Positions 1 through 7,800 of a DNA stretch of 9,501 nt are shown here, piece by piece (position 1 is the stretch's first letter; every line of letters begins with the position of its first letter). The notes below the pieces were generated by a model. The model saw nothing but the letters and a program-made list of their open reading frames with translations. It was not told the origin of the DNA and ran no database searches. This stretch comes from Alkalinema sp. CAN_BIN05 (GTDB taxonomy: Bacteria; Cyanobacteriota; Cyanobacteriia; Leptolyngbyales; Leptolyngbyaceae), in NCBI GenBank assembly GCA_026786325.1, contig JAJAYH010000417.1, forward strand, positions 1-9,501. The letters run 5' to 3'. The position numbers were made by a program, and so were the translations under genes.

Positions 1-7
1 CGTTCTG

Positions 8-13
8 CTCCTC
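8..13 (-). promoter_or_regulatory. Probable Shine-Dalgarno site of a gene beyond the left edge
   Basis: Read on the minus strand, GAGGAG lies about 40 bases downstream of the fic stop codon and is followed by CAGAACG before the window ends. The spacing would suit a start codon just outside the window, so the restriction-modification operon probably continues. An ATG overlapping this site (13-15) is also open to the edge, but it would have no ribosome binding site of its own. The identity of the next gene (hsdS or hsdR would be usual) cannot be seen. Confidence 0.4.
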
Positions 14-51
14 ATATACAGAAAAGTGCTACTTCTTGTGTACGTTCCCCA

Positions 52-1149
52 TCATGATTCACCCCCAGCAGACTTCCCAACATTGAGCAGCAAGTCAAAC
101 AATGCATCATTAATGTAGTAATTATCTTTACCAAGTCGATGCTTCGACAGTATTTCAGCCTTAACCAACTCATCTAGATAACGAGTCGCCGTATTACGAT
201 GCACCTGTAACTCATCCACCACAAATTCAATCTTCGTATACGGATGTCGAAACAAGTTATTCAGCAAATCTTGGCTATAGATTTTCGGTAATTCCGATCG
301 CATTTTCCCCTTCACAACCATCATCAATTGTTTAATAGCTTCAATCAAAGCGATCGTTTCCCTAGAAGTCTGCTCCACACCCACTAATATAAATAAAACC
401 CAATCTTCCCAAGCATTGTCATTCTCCCGAACCGCTTGTAGAAACCGATAATAATCCGCCTTATTTTGATTGATATATCGACTCAAATACAACACCGGAA
501 TCTTAAGTAAATCCTGCTGCACCAAATACAAAATATTCACAATCCGTCCTGTCCGACCATTCCCATCATAAAACGGATGAATACTCTCAAACTGATGATG
601 AATCACCGCCATCTTCACCAACGGATCCCAATCACAGACCGCATCATCATTCATAAATCGCTCCAAATTAGTCATCAGCACGATCACTTCCTGCGGATCC
701 TGCGGCGGACTATACACAACTTCCCCCGTCGCATTATTTTTCAACGCAGTCCCCGGTAACTTCCGAAACCCCGCACTATTTTCCTCAATCATCGACTGCA
801 TTTCCAAAATCAGATTATTCGTCAACAACCCTTTCTCCCGCACCTGTTCAAATCCATACCGCAAAGCATCGGAATAAAACAGTACTTCCTTCGCATCGAT
901 CGTCACAAATTCCCGACTCGCGGAATTACTACGAAACAATTCATCCTGGGTGGTGATGATATTCTCGATCGCCGAACTATCCTTCGCTTCCTGCAACGCC
1001 AACGTATTGATCAAAATCCCCTCATTTGGAATCGTCACCGCCACGCCTTTCAACTCCGCCAAAGCCCGATGAGACCGAGCTAATTGCTTCAGCACAGTCT
1101 TAGTTTCCAAATCAATATCCAATGGCAATAACCGTAATGAATCACTCAT
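52..1149 (-). CDS. Fic family protein (AMPylase) with N-terminal inhibitory motif and C-terminal winged helix
   Basis: A 365-residue Fic protein, expected to transfer AMP from ATP to a hydroxyl side chain of a target protein in the cytoplasm. The full catalytic motif is present at residues 191-202 (HPFYDGNGRTGR), with catalytic His191, Asp195 for metal binding, and the Asn197 and Arg199/Arg202 phosphate-binding loop. Residues 58-63 (SSAIEN) match the (S/T)xxxE(G/N) inhibitory motif. Its glutamate (Glu62) would block ATP gamma-phosphate binding, which makes this a class II, self-inhibited Fic protein like SoFic of Shewanella. The segment around residues 141-150 (TGEVVYSPPQ) fits the target-binding flap. 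Residues about 290-350 look like a winged helix-turn-helix (HRNTATRYLDELVKAEIL), which could bind DNA. The ATG start overlaps the hsdM stop as ATGA, so translation is probably coupled. The Fic call is very secure; the target is unknown, and a role in controlling the restriction-modification system is inference from position only. Confidence 0.95.
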   Translation of the reverse strand: MSDSLRLLPLDIDLETKTVLKQLARSHRALAELKGVAVTIPNEGILINTLALQEAKDSSAIENIITTQDELFRSNSASREFVTIDAKEVLFYSDALRYGFEQVREKGLLTNNLILEMQSMIEENSAGFRKLPGTALKNNATGEVVYSPPQDPQEVIVLMTNLERFMNDDAVCDWDPLVKMAVIHHQFESIHPFYDGNGRTGRIVNILYLVQQDLLKIPVLYLSRYINQNKADYYRFLQAVRENDNAWEDWVLFILVGVEQTSRETIALIEAIKQLMMVVKGKMRSELPKIYSQDLLNNLFRHPYTKIEFVVDELQVHRNTATRYLDELVKAEILSKHRLGKDNYYINDALFDLLLNVGKSAGGES

Positions 1150-3581
1150 AGCGCAAACCCCATCTTCGCCAAATGTTCCGCCACTTTCGCCTCCAACTCC
1201 GCCACCTGTTGCGTCACATCCGGCAACGCCACCGCATACCGCAACGCCAACACCTTCACCCGCTGCGCCAACCCCTGACTTAATCGCTCCATCTCCCCCG
1301 CGATCGTCCCCTCACGCCGCGCCATCCACTTATCATCCACCACCAACGCCTTAATCTCCGCCTCACTCAAACCAGAATATTGCCCATAAGCCAACCGATC
1401 GATCGCCTCCTCAGCCTCCTTAATCCCCTTCTTCAAACCCGCAGATTGATCAAACAACTTCAACCAAACCTTCAACACCTTCTCTTCATCCTTTGCCGCC
1501 GATTCCCCTTTCATCTCCTTCAGCCGAGCCTTCACATTCGCCCCATTCACCTTCTCCAACTCCCCAAACGCGCCATCCTCACCCCCATGCTCCTCCTCTA
1601 ACTCCGTCATCTGCGCGATCGCCGTCTCTAGTTCTGCTTGTTGAGACTCGATCGCCGACTGCTGAGAAGCAAAATATCGCGCCACAATCAAATCCTTCGG
1701 CACCAAATCACAAGCCCAACCCTTATCAATCTCCTTCCCCTTCTTATTCACCTCAAGAATCCGATAAGTCTCCGCCTTCCAATCATCCATTGCAATCAAG
1801 TAACAGTCATCCTGCATCACCTCAGCCCAGTAATCCATCAAATGCTGATACACGTCATAACAGTCAACCAAATCCTTCCCCACATAATGCTCTAGCAAAT
1901 CCTCCGACAACTTGCCAATCACGTCCTTGGGATGACAACCCACCGCTAACTGCTTCAAAAGCAACGTACTCCGCGATCGCCAATCCTCAAACAGATCCGC
2001 CATCTCCCGCGAAAACAACCCAAACTCAGGATGCGCCAAAATCGTCGCCTTAATCGCTTCCGGCTCCACTCTCAAATCCACATACCCCGATCGATTGGGC
2101 TGAAATAAGGCATCCTTCAACCCCGGACAAACCGACCAATATTGACCCAACGCCTCCACATCCGCCACCGGAATCCCACCCTGCAAATGCCCCGCAATAT
2201 CCTGAATATCCTCCGCCTGTTGACCATCGACATAACGCGGAATATTCAGATTAAACTCATTGCGCCCAATCTCTTCTAATCCCACCATTCGAGAATATCC
2301 AGCAATCTCGAATTGATTTGTAAATACATCAACAATCTTGTGAATATCCCGATCGCGTAATCGATTCTTATTGCCATCTTTCATATAACCCGCACTGGCA
2401 TCAATCATAAAAATGCCATCCCGCCGATCAGCATTCTCTTTATCAATCACCACAATGCAAGCCGGAATCCCCGTCCCATAAAACAAATTCGCAGGCAATC
2501 CAATAATCCCCTTGATATAGCCGCGCTTGATCAAATTCTTCCGAATCTCCGCCTCCGCATTCCCCCGAAACAATACGCCATGGGGCAAAATACAAGCACC
2601 TTTCCCAGTACTTTTCAACGATCGGACGATGTGCAACAAATACGCATAATCTCCCTGTTTGTCGGGCGGCGTGCCATAGGGTGTAAAGCGATCGTGGGGA
2701 TCATTCGCGATCGAAACACCATTCACCCAACGTTTATCACTAAACGGCGGATTCGCCACCACATAATCAAACGTCTTCAGCATCCCCTCATCTGTCAAAA
2801 ATAAAGGATTCGCCAACGTATTCCCCTGCTGCACCTCCGCCTGGGGATTATTGTGCAAAATCATATTCATCCGTGCCAATCCCGAAGTCGTCGCATCCTT
2901 CTCCTGACCGTAGAGCGAAACCTGAGTCGTCGCCTCATCTGCCAACTTCAACAACAACGAACCCGATCCACAAGTCGGGTCATACACCGTCGTACTCCCA
3001 CTCGTCCGAGCCTCACGAATCCCCAAAATCTTCGCCATAATGCGGCTCACTTCCGCAGGCGTATAAAACTGGCCCTTACTCTTCCCGCTCTCCGTCGCAA
3101 AATGCCGCATCAAATATTCATAGGCATCGCCCAGAATGTCATCCCCATCTGCCCGATTCTTACTAAAATCCAACTCCTTCCGCTCAAAAATCCCGATCAA
3201 ATTCGTCAGCCGCTCAACTAGCTCCTTCCCGCTGCCCAACTTATTGACATCATTAAAATCTGGCACATCCGACAGCTTATTCGCGATCGCAAGTGGTGCA
3301 ATAATTTTCTTATTGATATCATCCCCGATCGTATCCATTCCCTTAAGCTTCACCATATCAGCGAAACTCGCCCCCACCGGAATCTTAATCGGTGCATAGG
3401 GCTGACCTGCATATTTATCACTGACATACTTGATAAACAACATTACCAATACATAATCCTTGTACTGGCTCGCATCCATCCCACCGCGCAATTCATCACA
3501 GCTTGCCCAGAGGGAGCTATAGAGTTCGGACTTTTTTAGTGCCACAGGTTCAACATGTAAGGGAATAACATTGTCCGTCAA
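1146..3581 (-). CDS. hsdM: Type I restriction-modification system, DNA methyltransferase subunit (HsdM)
   Basis: An 811-residue N6-adenine DNA methyltransferase subunit. With a specificity subunit it would methylate adenine in a bipartite target and take part in the restriction complex. Residues about 18-140 are the helical HsdM N-terminal domain (SELYSSLWASCDELRGGMD). GQFYTP at 170-175 is followed by SAM-binding motif I, DPTCGSG, at 201-207, and by the catalytic NPPF at 277-280, so the enzyme looks intact. The first 460 or so residues cover the usual HsdM fold; most family members have about 500. About 350 more follow, including a charged, probably coiled-coil stretch (about 640-720) and a second short one near the end. 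The start is TTG (3579-3581): an in-frame stop lies 8 codons further up, the first internal ATG (Met35) would cut into the conserved domain, and no strong Shine-Dalgarno is seen. The TTG overlaps the stop of a small upstream frame. The gene is followed by fic with a 4-base overlap. Confidence 0.93.
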   Translation of the reverse strand: MTDNVIPLHVEPVALKKSELYSSLWASCDELRGGMDASQYKDYVLVMLFIKYVSDKYAGQPYAPIKIPVGASFADMVKLKGMDTIGDDINKKIIAPLAIANKLSDVPDFNDVNKLGSGKELVERLTNLIGIFERKELDFSKNRADGDDILGDAYEYLMRHFATESGKSKGQFYTPAEVSRIMAKILGIREARTSGSTTVYDPTCGSGSLLLKLADEATTQVSLYGQEKDATTSGLARMNMILHNNPQAEVQQGNTLANPLFLTDEGMLKTFDYVVANPPFSDKRWVNGVSIANDPHDRFTPYGTPPDKQGDYAYLLHIVRSLKSTGKGACILPHGVLFRGNAEAEIRKNLIKRGYIKGIIGLPANLFYGTGIPACIVVIDKENADRRDGIFMIDASAGYMKDGNKNRLRDRDIHKIVDVFTNQFEIAGYSRMVGLEEIGRNEFNLNIPRYVDGQQAEDIQDIAGHLQGGIPVADVEALGQYWSVCPGLKDALFQPNRSGYVDLRVEPEAIKATILAHPEFGLFSREMADLFEDWRSRSTLLLKQLAVGCHPKDVIGKLSEDLLEHYVGKDLVDCYDVYQHLMDYWAEVMQDDCYLIAMDDWKAETYRILEVNKKGKEIDKGWACDLVPKDLIVARYFASQQSAIESQQAELETAIAQMTELEEEHGGEDGAFGELEKVNGANVKARLKEMKGESAAKDEEKVLKVWLKLFDQSAGLKKGIKEAEEAIDRLAYGQYSGLSEAEIKALVVDDKWMARREGTIAGEMERLSQGLAQRVKVLALRYAVALPDVTQQVAELEAKVAEHLAKMGFAL
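1615..1622. repeat. HIP1 octamer GCGATCGC (first of six)
   Basis: Perfect HIP1 palindromes are seen here and at 1973-1980, 3283-3290, 4610-4617, 4703-4710 and 6767-6774, all inside genes. Many partial copies with the CGATCG core are scattered through the window. HIP1 over-representation is a known mark of many cyanobacterial genomes and supports the host assignment. The copies in hsdM show that the restriction-modification block carries the same signature as the rest. Confidence 0.85.
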
Positions 3582-3640
3582 AAACGGAGCCGGATATTCC
3601 CAATCTCATACGGAAAACGATCCACAAACAATTCAATGAG
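3578..3640 (-). pseudogene. Possible gene remnant or leader frame ending in the hsdM start
   Basis: On the minus strand a 20-codon open stretch follows a TAA (3641-3643) and ends in a TGA that overlaps the TTG start of hsdM as TTGA. Its translation, LIELFVDRFPYEIGNIRLRF, has a natural-looking composition and no ATG; TTG at 3629-3631 or GTG at 3623-3625 could start it. It could be the 3' tail of a lost upstream operon gene, a short leader that hands ribosomes to hsdM, or chance. I do not recognise the peptide. The overlap with the hsdM start is the main reason to list it. Confidence 0.3.
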
Positions 3641-3683
3641 TTACAAGCGTCCGAAACACAATGCAAAATCAAAAACGCAAATT

Positions 3684-3699
3684 AATTCAACATTGTTAA
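3684..3699 (-). terminator. Weak candidate terminator after tRNA-Gly
   Basis: Shortly after the tRNA 3' end the minus strand has an AT-rich imperfect inverted repeat (ATTAACA / TGTTGAAT, one bulge), followed about 8 bases later by T-rich sequence. The stem is weak, so termination is only possible. It may let some transcription continue into hsdM. Confidence 0.2.
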
Positions 3700-3707
3700 T
3701 TCTCATA

Positions 3708-3778
3708 AGCGGGTGGGGGGAATCGAACCCCCATCATTAGCTTGGAAGGCTAGGGTTTTACCACTAAACTACACCCGC
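3708..3778 (-). tRNA. tRNA-Gly, anticodon TCC
   Basis: A complete 71-base tRNA on the minus strand that reads GGA glycine codons. The acceptor stem is GCGGGTG with CACCCGC, and the discriminator is T, as usual for bacterial glycine tRNAs. The D stem is GTTT/AAAC, the anticodon loop is CTTCCAA with TCC at 3744-3746, and the T arm is GGGGG-TTCGATT-CCCCC. The variable loop is four bases. The top pair of the anticodon stem is a C-A mismatch (27-43); the other pairs fit. CCA is not encoded. The hsdM operon begins about 125 bases beyond its 3' end on the same strand. Confidence 0.97.
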
Positions 3779-3795
3779 GCTTTTTCACATCCATG

Positions 3796-3824
3796 AATAT
3801 AGCACAACTAATGTCGCTATGAAA
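3796..3824 (-). promoter_or_regulatory. Candidate promoter of tRNA-Gly
   Basis: On the minus strand an extended -10 element, TG-C-TATATT (3796-3804), lies 17 bases upstream of the tRNA 5' end, predicting a leader of about 10 bases. A poor -35 candidate, TTTCAT (3819-3824), sits at 17-base spacing; the extended TG may compensate. Placed by pattern only. Confidence 0.45.
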
Positions 3825-3855
3825 TACCCGAACTCAGAAGTTTTCCAAAAATACT

Positions 3856-4767
3856 TTAGAGCCGCAGTTCGATCGTTGTCTCCCAATCTGTATCAGGCTT
3901 TATAATCGCATCATTATCAATCACGATATTATCTACTGAAATCTTGAGCAATAGTTCACCCATAAATTCCAACAAAGCCTCTCGCTCTCGTCCACTAAGC
4001 TTTGGTTCTAATTCTTTAACTTCAGGCGACTGAATATTATTTCCGACCACCACAAAACTGACCTTGGCCCGAATCACCTCTCCCGACTTCAAGACAAAAG
4101 TCGCAGGGAAAGGAACAGTGCTAGGGAAATTCAATTTAATTCTCGCCGTACCCTTCCCACCAATTTCACCGGGAGTCGATCGTAAAACTGGCGGCGCTAA
4201 GCTCGTTGTTATATTACTCCCACCAACGCCTGAGCCAGGATTACCCAAAAGATCATCTGATTTAATAGGAGAAACAGTTTTTTTGGGCGATGAATTCTGA
4301 TTTTCTTTAGTTGGATCTTTCTTCGACCCAGATTGCCCAGACGGCGTATTTTTTTTAGGTGGGACGATCGATCGATCTAGCTTTGGCGTTGAGACGATCG
4401 CAGGCTGTACCTTTTTTACCTCGGCCTTAACTTCTGGCTGCACGATCGGCTCCGATTTAATCTCAGGCTCCGATTTAATCTCAAACTCAGGCTGAACCTC
4501 GGATTTTAGATCGGGTTTTACTTCAGGTTTGACCTCAGGTTTCAGAGCAGCGGCTTGAACGATCGGCGCGTCCACACTTTCAGATCCAGCAGGCTCCACC
4601 AACTCCACCGCGATCGCACCCGCATCCGGTTCCACCACCGCAATCGTCGCCCAACGTTTTATCCCAACGATCAAAAGCGCATGGAAAAGGAACGACACCG
4701 CCGCGATCGCCAGCCAAAACTGCACCGACTCAGGTTTTCTCTCTCTTAATGCTCCTGACGCAGCCAT
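3856..4767 (-). CDS. Membrane-anchored protein with Pro/Glu/Lys-rich linker (TonB-like layout), function unknown
   Basis: About 303 residues. A basic N-terminus (ALRERKPESV) leads into one hydrophobic segment (FWLAIAAVSFLFHALLIVGI, about residues 17-36 from this ATG) that should anchor it in the inner membrane with the rest in the periplasm. A long low-complexity linker of KPEV, EIKSEP and similar units (about 75-125) and a Ser/Pro/Lys-rich stretch follow. A small folded domain (about 205-303, starting ARIKLNFPS) ends the protein. This order, anchor then Pro-rich spacer then C-terminal domain, is that of TonB, but the usual TonB C-terminal motifs are not recognisable, so I do not call it tonB. 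The ATG at 4765-4767 is preferred; a TTG two codons upstream (4771-4773) is the alternative, and neither has a well-spaced Shine-Dalgarno. It starts about 33 bases after the stop of the adenylate cyclase gene on the same strand and is probably co-transcribed with it. Confidence 0.75.
   Translation of the reverse strand: MAASGALRERKPESVQFWLAIAAVSFLFHALLIVGIKRWATIAVVEPDAGAIAVELVEPAGSESVDAPIVQAAALKPEVKPEVKPDLKSEVQPEFEIKSEPEIKSEPIVQPEVKAEVKKVQPAIVSTPKLDRSIVPPKKNTPSGQSGSKKDPTKENQNSSPKKTVSPIKSDDLLGNPGSGVGGSNITTSLAPPVLRSTPGEIGGKGTARIKLNFPSTVPFPATFVLKSGEVIRAKVSFVVVGNNIQSPEVKELEPKLSGREREALLEFMGELLLKISVDNIVIDNDAIIKPDTDWETTIELRL
4448..4483. repeat. Perfect 18-bp tandem duplication in the linker
   Basis: The unit GGCTCCGATTTAATCTCA (plus strand) occurs twice head to tail, at 4448-4465 and 4466-4483. 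On the coding strand it gives two EIKSEP units. Being in frame, a gain or loss of a unit would change linker length by six residues. Exact identity at DNA level suggests a recent duplication. Confidence 0.9.
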
Positions 4768-4800
4768 AACCAAAAAACCAATGAAGACCTCGCCCTCATT

Positions 4801-7800
4801 CTAAGCAATGAATAATGGTTCTCGGACATTAATCGCGGTGGAATCCACCAAAAATGTCAACACTGTTTCATCAATCCCTTTGAGATTCAAAGACTCACCC
4901 TTCGTAATTTCCTCTTCTTCGAGGTAATCTGCCACCGCTGCCGAAATCAAAATTTGGCCCGGTTTCGCTGACGTTTGGAGTCTTGACGCAATATTTACAC
5001 AGGGACCGACCGCCGTGTAGTCCGATCGCTCACTGCCGCCAAACATGCCCACCACCGCCGTACCTTGGTGAATCCCACAGCGAAACTCTAGCTTCGGCAA
5101 CCCTTGCGCCATCCACTTTTCATTGAGAATTTCCAGCGCAGAATGCATGTCTCTCGCCGTCCCGATCGCTCGACGCACCTGCTCATTCGGAGTTAAGTCT
5201 TCCGGTGCTCCATAGAGCGCCAAAATCGCATCGCCCATAAATTTATCCACCGTCCCACCGTTCTTGAACACCGCACGGGTCATCGCCGTTAGATACTCAT
5301 TCAGAATTTCCGCCACCTTCTTCGATCGCAACGTATTCGACAACTGCGTAAAGCCCACAATGTCACTAAACAACACCGTCACCATCTTCGGTTCAGGTCG
5401 CAAATCTAATGACAGCGTACCCTTCGCCGCCCGCTTGACCAAACTCGGTGGCAAAAATCGCTTCAAGACCGATTCCGTCAGATATTCATTCAGTTCCACC
5501 ATGCGTTGTTCTTTTTCTTTCAATGCCAACAGATTTCGCACCTCAGCAATCACAAGACGATCGTTAAACGGCTTGGACAAATAGGCATCCGCCCCGCGCT
5601 CAAGCCCTTCGAGTCGAGTATCCTCATCAGCTTTCGCCGTCAGTAACACAATGGGCGTTCCACACAGATCCTCATTTCCACGGATCATCCGAATCAAATC
5701 CAACCCCGAGACCTTCGGCATCATCAAATCCGTCAAAATCAAATGGGGACGATGCAACTCCGCCATCTGGAAGCCCTCTTCCCCATTCCGCGCCGTCAAA
5801 ACCCGATAGCCCTGCGATCGTAAAATCCCCGCCACATAATTTCGCAGATCTGTCGTATCTTCTACCACCAAAACCCGCTTAGCTGGAGTCTCGCCATCGG
5901 CTAAAACCTCTTCAAACACCTCTTCTTCGTCTAACGGCTGTAACTCAGTATCAAGATCCGCAAACTCCACCATCGCCCGCGCCATCTGCAATTCACTATG
6001 TTCGTCCTCAATCTGACTCGGATCTAAATGACCAGATCCCGCAGGTAACGTCAAGGCAAATACACTACCCACGCCATACTCAGAAGACACTTGAATTTGG
6101 CCACCATGGATTTCCACCAACTCTTTGACCAACGCCAACCCAAGCCCCGTGCCCTCATAACGACGATTAACCGACCCTTCCGCCTGTCTGAACCGTTCAA
6201 ATAAAATCGGAATCTGATCTTCTCGAATCCCGATCCCCGTATCCTTGACAGATAGCGAAACCGCATCACCCAAAGGCTGCAACGAGACCGTGATCGTTCC
6301 ACCGGATGGCGTGAACTTCATGGCATTGGACAGCAAGTTGTAGACAACCTTATCGAACTTCTCAAGATCCAGATAAACCGCATCACAAGGCTCCAATGCA
6401 GCAACAAGCTGAATCCCTTTTTTCTCGCAATACGCCCCAAAGGTCTCAACAATTTGATGCACAAAGTCAGCTAAATCACAGGACTGGAAACGACATCGCA
6501 TCTCACCTGCATCCAAACGCTGTAGGTCTAGAAGTTGATTCACCAACCGTAACAATCGACGACTACTACGAAGCGCAATGGACGATTGATCCACCGACAA
6601 ACCAACCTTTTGACTCACTGCCGTTTCCAATGGCCCAAGCATCAGGGTCAAGGGCGTACGGAATTCATGGGAAATATTCTGGAAAAACTCAGTTTTAGCC
6701 CGATCGAGTTCAATTAATTTTTCTGCTTGCTGGCGAGTGGTTTGAAACAAATTAGCTTGCTGCACCGCGATCGCAGCTTGTTCTGCGACAGACTCAACCA
6801 GGCGAATTTCAGATTGAGTCCAATGGCGAATACTGGTATTTTGTCTCAGTGAAATGCTGCCAATAATTTTCCCATCAGATAACAATGGCAACACTAACAA
6901 CGCCTTTGAAGACGATCGCATTTCCGGTATATTCATCTCCGGATGCAGCGACAGATCGGGCAAAGAAACAGGCGCTTGGGTTTCCTGAAGCTTGAGTAAC
7001 ACGGGATTCTCGCGAATCAAAACATTAGATTTGGGCAAAGCCGCCGCCACCTCTTCTGGTGTAGCCGATAGTGGCAAATCCGCGTCATATAGTCCCACGC
7101 ATTCGACATACTGGTCATCGGATCGCCACAACGATAACGTACAGCCATCAACCATCAGCGCTTGTCCTAACTGTGACGTGATCGATGCAAAAATTTCCTG
7201 CGGTTCCAAACTCGATCGAATAGCCGTCGTAATGGTATTAATCAATGCCTCACGTTTTGCAAGCGATCGGACCTGCTCATAGGACTGAGCTTGGGCCAAT
7301 GCCAATGCAGCCTGATCCGCTACCATCCCCAATAACTCAATTTCATCAGCCTGCCAGACCCGATTTTCATCGACCTGGTGCAATGCTAAAACACCTACTA
7401 ACTCATGGCGACAGATCAATGGAACCATTAATGTTGAGGTAATTCGGAGCGATTGGCAAGCCTGAATCGCCCTAGAATTTGTCTGATCCTCATCTAGTGT
7501 CGAAATGTCAAAGGCTTGAATTTCAGGCACGGACCAAACTGTTTCTGAGATTCCACCCAAAACAGAATACGGATTTGGACTTGTATCAGAATTAATGGTG
7601 GGCGATCGATAAATAACACTCTCTGGAGAAAACTGGCCCTCTATATGAGGACGTAAAATACAATAACTTGATTCCAATGTTTGACCAACTGCTTTGGAAA
7701 TCGAAGAGAGGAGTTCTTCATATCCCAAAGCCGCCCGCAATGTAGCCGTTACAGCATTAAGTAAGGTCTCTCGTCGTAGATTACGTCGTAGATCTTCAGT

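Noticed and set aside
1493..2053. Long plus-strand open frame opposite hsdM (Pro/Ser-rich), and shorter ones at 1380-1601, 2853-3221 and 3136-3399
   Set aside because: The hsdM coding strand is purine-rich, so its complement is rich in C and poor in stops. The translations are low-complexity and have no family features.
4365..4377. Three overlapping CGAT units as a microsatellite or operator
   Set aside because: It lies inside a coding region and fits the general excess of CGATCG cores in this DNA.
6051..6302. Second minus-strand frame inside the kinase ATPase region
   Set aside because: It overlaps the conserved ATPase motifs of cyaC in another frame and its translation looks random.
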